Assembly: GCF_001427905.1 (NCBI RefSeq)
Contig: NZ_LMEF01000034.1
Coordinates: 109,329 to 173,328, forward strand
Length of the DNA: 64,000 bases
Direction: 5' to 3'
DNA from: Flavobacterium sp. Root420
GTDB lineage: Bacteria; Bacteroidota; Bacteroidia; Flavobacteriales; Flavobacteriaceae
This document shows positions 61,826 to 64,000 of the stretch, piece after piece. Made by a program: the position numbers and the translations under genes. The notes under the pieces are model-generated. The model was given only the letters and a program-made list of their open reading frames with translations. It did no database searches and was not told the DNA's origin. The first letter of the stretch is position 1; every line of letters starts with the position of its first letter.

Positions 61826-62605
61826 ATGAAAAAATATATAGCGCTAGTATTGATGTCGGTTTTTGTGATTTCATGTAAATCCAAAGCCGTTGCAGTACAA
61901 AATACAGATAAACCTGTAGAAGCACCAAAAGAGGACAGAAAAGCAATAGCAAAACATTATGACAATAAATTAGATTTCAAAACATTAAATATAAAAGCAA
62001 GCGCTAAATATGAAGATGAAAAACAAAGTCAGAATGTAACTGCCGAAATCAAAATTGAAAAAGACAAGCAAATTTTAGTAAGTGTTCGTTTTCTCGGAAT
62101 CACAATGGCAAAGGCATTGATCACACCTACTACAGTAAGTTACTACGAAAAAATAAAAGGTACTTATTACGAAGGTGATTTTACAAGTTTAAGCAAATGG
62201 CTTGGAACTGAATTAGACTACAGCAAAGTTCAGAATTTATTGGTTGGAGAAGCTTTGGATGATTTAAGAAAAGGAAAATACACACAGACCATTGTAGAAA
62301 ATCTTTTTAAGTTGGAAGATGAAAAAGAAGCTAAAATAAAAAAGACATTTTATTTAGATTCAGAAAAATATTTGCTGCAAAAAGAGGAAATTTTACAACC
62401 TGCAGAAAACAGAATGTTAGCAATAAAATATTCTGATAGTAAAACTTTTGATCAGGGAATACTCCCAACCAAAATCGAAATTAATGCTGTTCAGCCAAAA
62501 GGGAAGACCGATATTAATTTAGAATATAATAATATTACGTTTAATGAAGAACTTTCTTTCCCATATAGTGTTCCAAGTGGGTATAAAAAAGTTATAATTA
62601 ACTAA
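61826..62605 (+). CDS. DUF4292 lipoprotein
   Basis: A 259-residue lipoprotein (signal ending VFVISC, Cys at residue 17). The body matches DUF4292, a Bacteroidota family with a LolA/LolB-like fold (SVRFLGITMAKALITPTTVSYYEKIKGTYYEGDF). A role in lipoprotein or lipid handling at the outer membrane is inferred. It is coupled to the genes on both sides (3- and 23-base gaps). Confidence 0.85.
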   Translation: MKKYIALVLMSVFVISCKSKAVAVQNTDKPVEAPKEDRKAIAKHYDNKLDFKTLNIKASAKYEDEKQSQNVTAEIKIEKDKQILVSVRFLGITMAKALITPTTVSYYEKIKGTYYEGDFTSLSKWLGTELDYSKVQNLLVGEALDDLRKGKYTQTIVENLFKLEDEKEAKIKKTFYLDSEKYLLQKEEILQPAENRMLAIKYSDSKTFDQGILPTKIEINAVQPKGKTDINLEYNNITFNEELSFPYSVPSGYKKVIIN

Positions 62606-62628
62606 ATTTGCAAAAAGAAAAAAGAAAC

Positions 62629-63882
62629 ATGCCAAAATTTCTCCTAAGCCTAATTTTTATTTGTGCCACAACTTTCATGTGGGCGCAGGATTCGCAACAA
62701 GAAAAACTGGAGCAGCGTAAAGCTCAGATTCAGCAGGAAATTAGAGATAATGAAAAAATGCTGCAGTCTGTAAAGAAAAAAGAAAAATCGGCTGTAAATG
62801 TATTTTTGATTCAGGCGAATAAAATTAAACTGAAAGAAAAACTGATCAATACGACTGCCCGACAAGAGAAGATTTTAAACAATGATATGTACATTAACCA
62901 ACTTAAGGTTAATAAACTGAAGCGAGAATTAGCAGTTTTGAAAGAAGATTATGCAAAGATGATCCTGAAATCATACAAAAGCCGTTCGGAGCAAAGCAGA
63001 GCAATGTTTATTTTATCTTCTGAAAGTTTTTTACAGGCTTATAAAAGAGCACAATATTTAAAACAATATACTAATTTCAGAAAAAATCAAGGTTTAGAGA
63101 TTCAATCAAAAACGGCTCAGTTGGTTGATTTTAATGCAAAATTAGATAGTCAAAGACAAGTAAAGAAAAAAATTATTGCTGAAAACCAAAAGGAAAAGCA
63201 AAGCTTAGAAGTTGAAAAGAAGGAGCAGCAAAAATTAGTAAACTCTATTAAAAAAGATAAAAATAAAATTATTGCTGACACCAGAAGCAAACAAGCAGAA
63301 GCAAAAAGAATCGACAGACAAATTGATCGTTTGATTCGTGAAGCGATTGCTGAAGCGAATAGAAAAGCTGCTGCAGAAAGAGCAAAAGACAATCCGGGAT
63401 CAACAGCATCTACGGCTCCGGTTTCATCATCTAAAATTGCTTTGACACCAGAAGGAAAAATCCTGGCTGCCGATTTTAAAGCAAACCGTGGAAAATTGCC
63501 CTGGCCTGTAGAAAAAGGATTTATTTCATTAGGATATGGTGATCAACAACATCCATTATATCCAAATTTAACCGTTCATAATTCAGGAGTGGAGATTACA
63601 ACAGAATCTGGAGCGACTGCGCGTGCCGTGTTTGAAGGTACTGTCTCAAGTGTTATCGTTTTATCTCCAATCAACAGAGCAGTTATGATTCAGCATGGAG
63701 ATTATTTCACCGTTTATCAAAATTTAAGTCAGGTATTTGTAGAAAAAGGAGATAAGGTAAATATCAAACAAAGTATCGGAAAAGTGAGAACTAGTGGTGA
63801 TACCGGAAAAACAATCATTAAGTTTTTGATTCTTCAAAATACATCAAATAATAATCCGGAAGGATGGTTGCAAAACAGATAA
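62629..63882 (+). CDS. EnvC-like murein hydrolase activator
   Basis: A 417-residue protein with a signal peptide (MPKFLLSLIFICATTFMWAQ), a long periplasmic coiled coil (about 20-250) and a C-terminal LytM domain (about 290-410). The LytM zinc ligands are changed: HNSGVEIT has Glu where active enzymes have Asp, the second site reads YQNLSQ, not Y-x-H-L-S, and KFLIL replaces LHFEI. This is the degenerate EnvC type, which activates cell-division amidases but does not cut peptidoglycan. Start chosen at ATG 62629; an in-frame TTG (62608) lies within the spacer after DUF4292. Confidence 0.9.
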   Translation: MPKFLLSLIFICATTFMWAQDSQQEKLEQRKAQIQQEIRDNEKMLQSVKKKEKSAVNVFLIQANKIKLKEKLINTTARQEKILNNDMYINQLKVNKLKRELAVLKEDYAKMILKSYKSRSEQSRAMFILSSESFLQAYKRAQYLKQYTNFRKNQGLEIQSKTAQLVDFNAKLDSQRQVKKKIIAENQKEKQSLEVEKKEQQKLVNSIKKDKNKIIADTRSKQAEAKRIDRQIDRLIREAIAEANRKAAAERAKDNPGSTASTAPVSSSKIALTPEGKILAADFKANRGKLPWPVEKGFISLGYGDQQHPLYPNLTVHNSGVEITTESGATARAVFEGTVSSVIVLSPINRAVMIQHGDYFTVYQNLSQVFVEKGDKVNIKQSIGKVRTSGDTGKTIIKFLILQNTSNNNPEGWLQNR

Positions 63883-63957
63883 AAAAAGGGAGCTAATTTA
63901 AGAGGGCACTGAAAAACATCCCTTATTTTAATCAGGTTTATTTTTTAGACAACAAAA

Positions 63958-64000
63958 AAACGCTTATAACGGGATTTAAAAAGATCCGTTGTAAGCGTTT
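63958..64000. terminator. Terminator at the window end (partial)
   Basis: The arms AAACGCTTATAACGGGA and ATCCGTTGTAAGCGTTT pair with about one mismatch. The following T run is cut off by the window edge. It could serve the EnvC-like gene and a convergent gene beyond the window. Confidence 0.7.

Overview
The window is an AT-rich chromosomal segment from a Bacteroidota bacterium, almost certainly a Flavobacterium or a close relative. This rests on several things seen in the sequence: a SprE/PorW-type lipoprotein of the gliding/type IX secretion machinery, flavobacterial small families (DUF6327, DUF6341, DUF6427, DUF4254 next to upp), an ATP synthase operon without the beta and epsilon genes, and promoters of the Bacteroidota form TTG-N(17)-TAnnTTTG (clearest upstream of atpB).

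Layout. 1-11 kb is mostly minus strand: an SPFH membrane protein, a small envelope-stress-like group (YtxH, holin-like, DUF6327), glnS, folB, a tRNA-Cys(GCA) followed by three 90-bp copies of its own 3' end and terminator, and a four-gene operon rnr / DUF2807 / LysE-type exporter / lipoprotein. An 847-bp gene-free, AT-rich stretch follows (11428-12274). It carries repeated TTRTCAACA-type motifs, and gene orientation flips there from mostly minus to mostly plus. I propose it as a candidate replication origin. From 12 to 20 kb come rpiB, DUF1294, tex, a short tatA, a membrane anchor protein, a GH3-like enzyme and a DUF6909-type protein. 20-28.8 kb is a cell-surface polysaccharide locus (Wzz-like, Wzx flippase, glycosyltransferases, two polymerase/ligase-like proteins, UDP-xylose synthase). 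28.7-31 kb holds an ORF6N-domain gene with an array of near-identical palindromes and a CapK-like adenylate-forming enzyme. 31-40 kb holds purD, upp, DUF4254, a GT9 heptosyltransferase, an orphan PaaE-like reductase and an ABC exporter pair.

40-49 kb runs from sprE/porW and a bactofilin into the ATP synthase operon atpZ-(hypothetical)-B-E-F-H-A-G. 49.4-56.3 kb is the most intriguing block: six consecutive genes for two coiled-coil proteins (one with two membrane segments), a membrane-anchored solute-binding-like domain fused to a peptidoglycan-binding OmpA domain, an SsuC/TauC-like permease, its ATPase, and a CbbX/EccA-like AAA+ ATPase. Together they look like an envelope-spanning ABC machine tied to peptidoglycan, not an ordinary nutrient importer. 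56.3-64 kb has a repeat-rich non-coding region, a GNAT acetyltransferase and a conserved-looking envelope cluster (flippase, dut, sugar nucleotidyltransferase, TPR protein, DUF4292 lipoprotein, EnvC-like LytM protein). Most genes look like ordinary chromosomal housekeeping; I see no prophage, transposase or CRISPR array.
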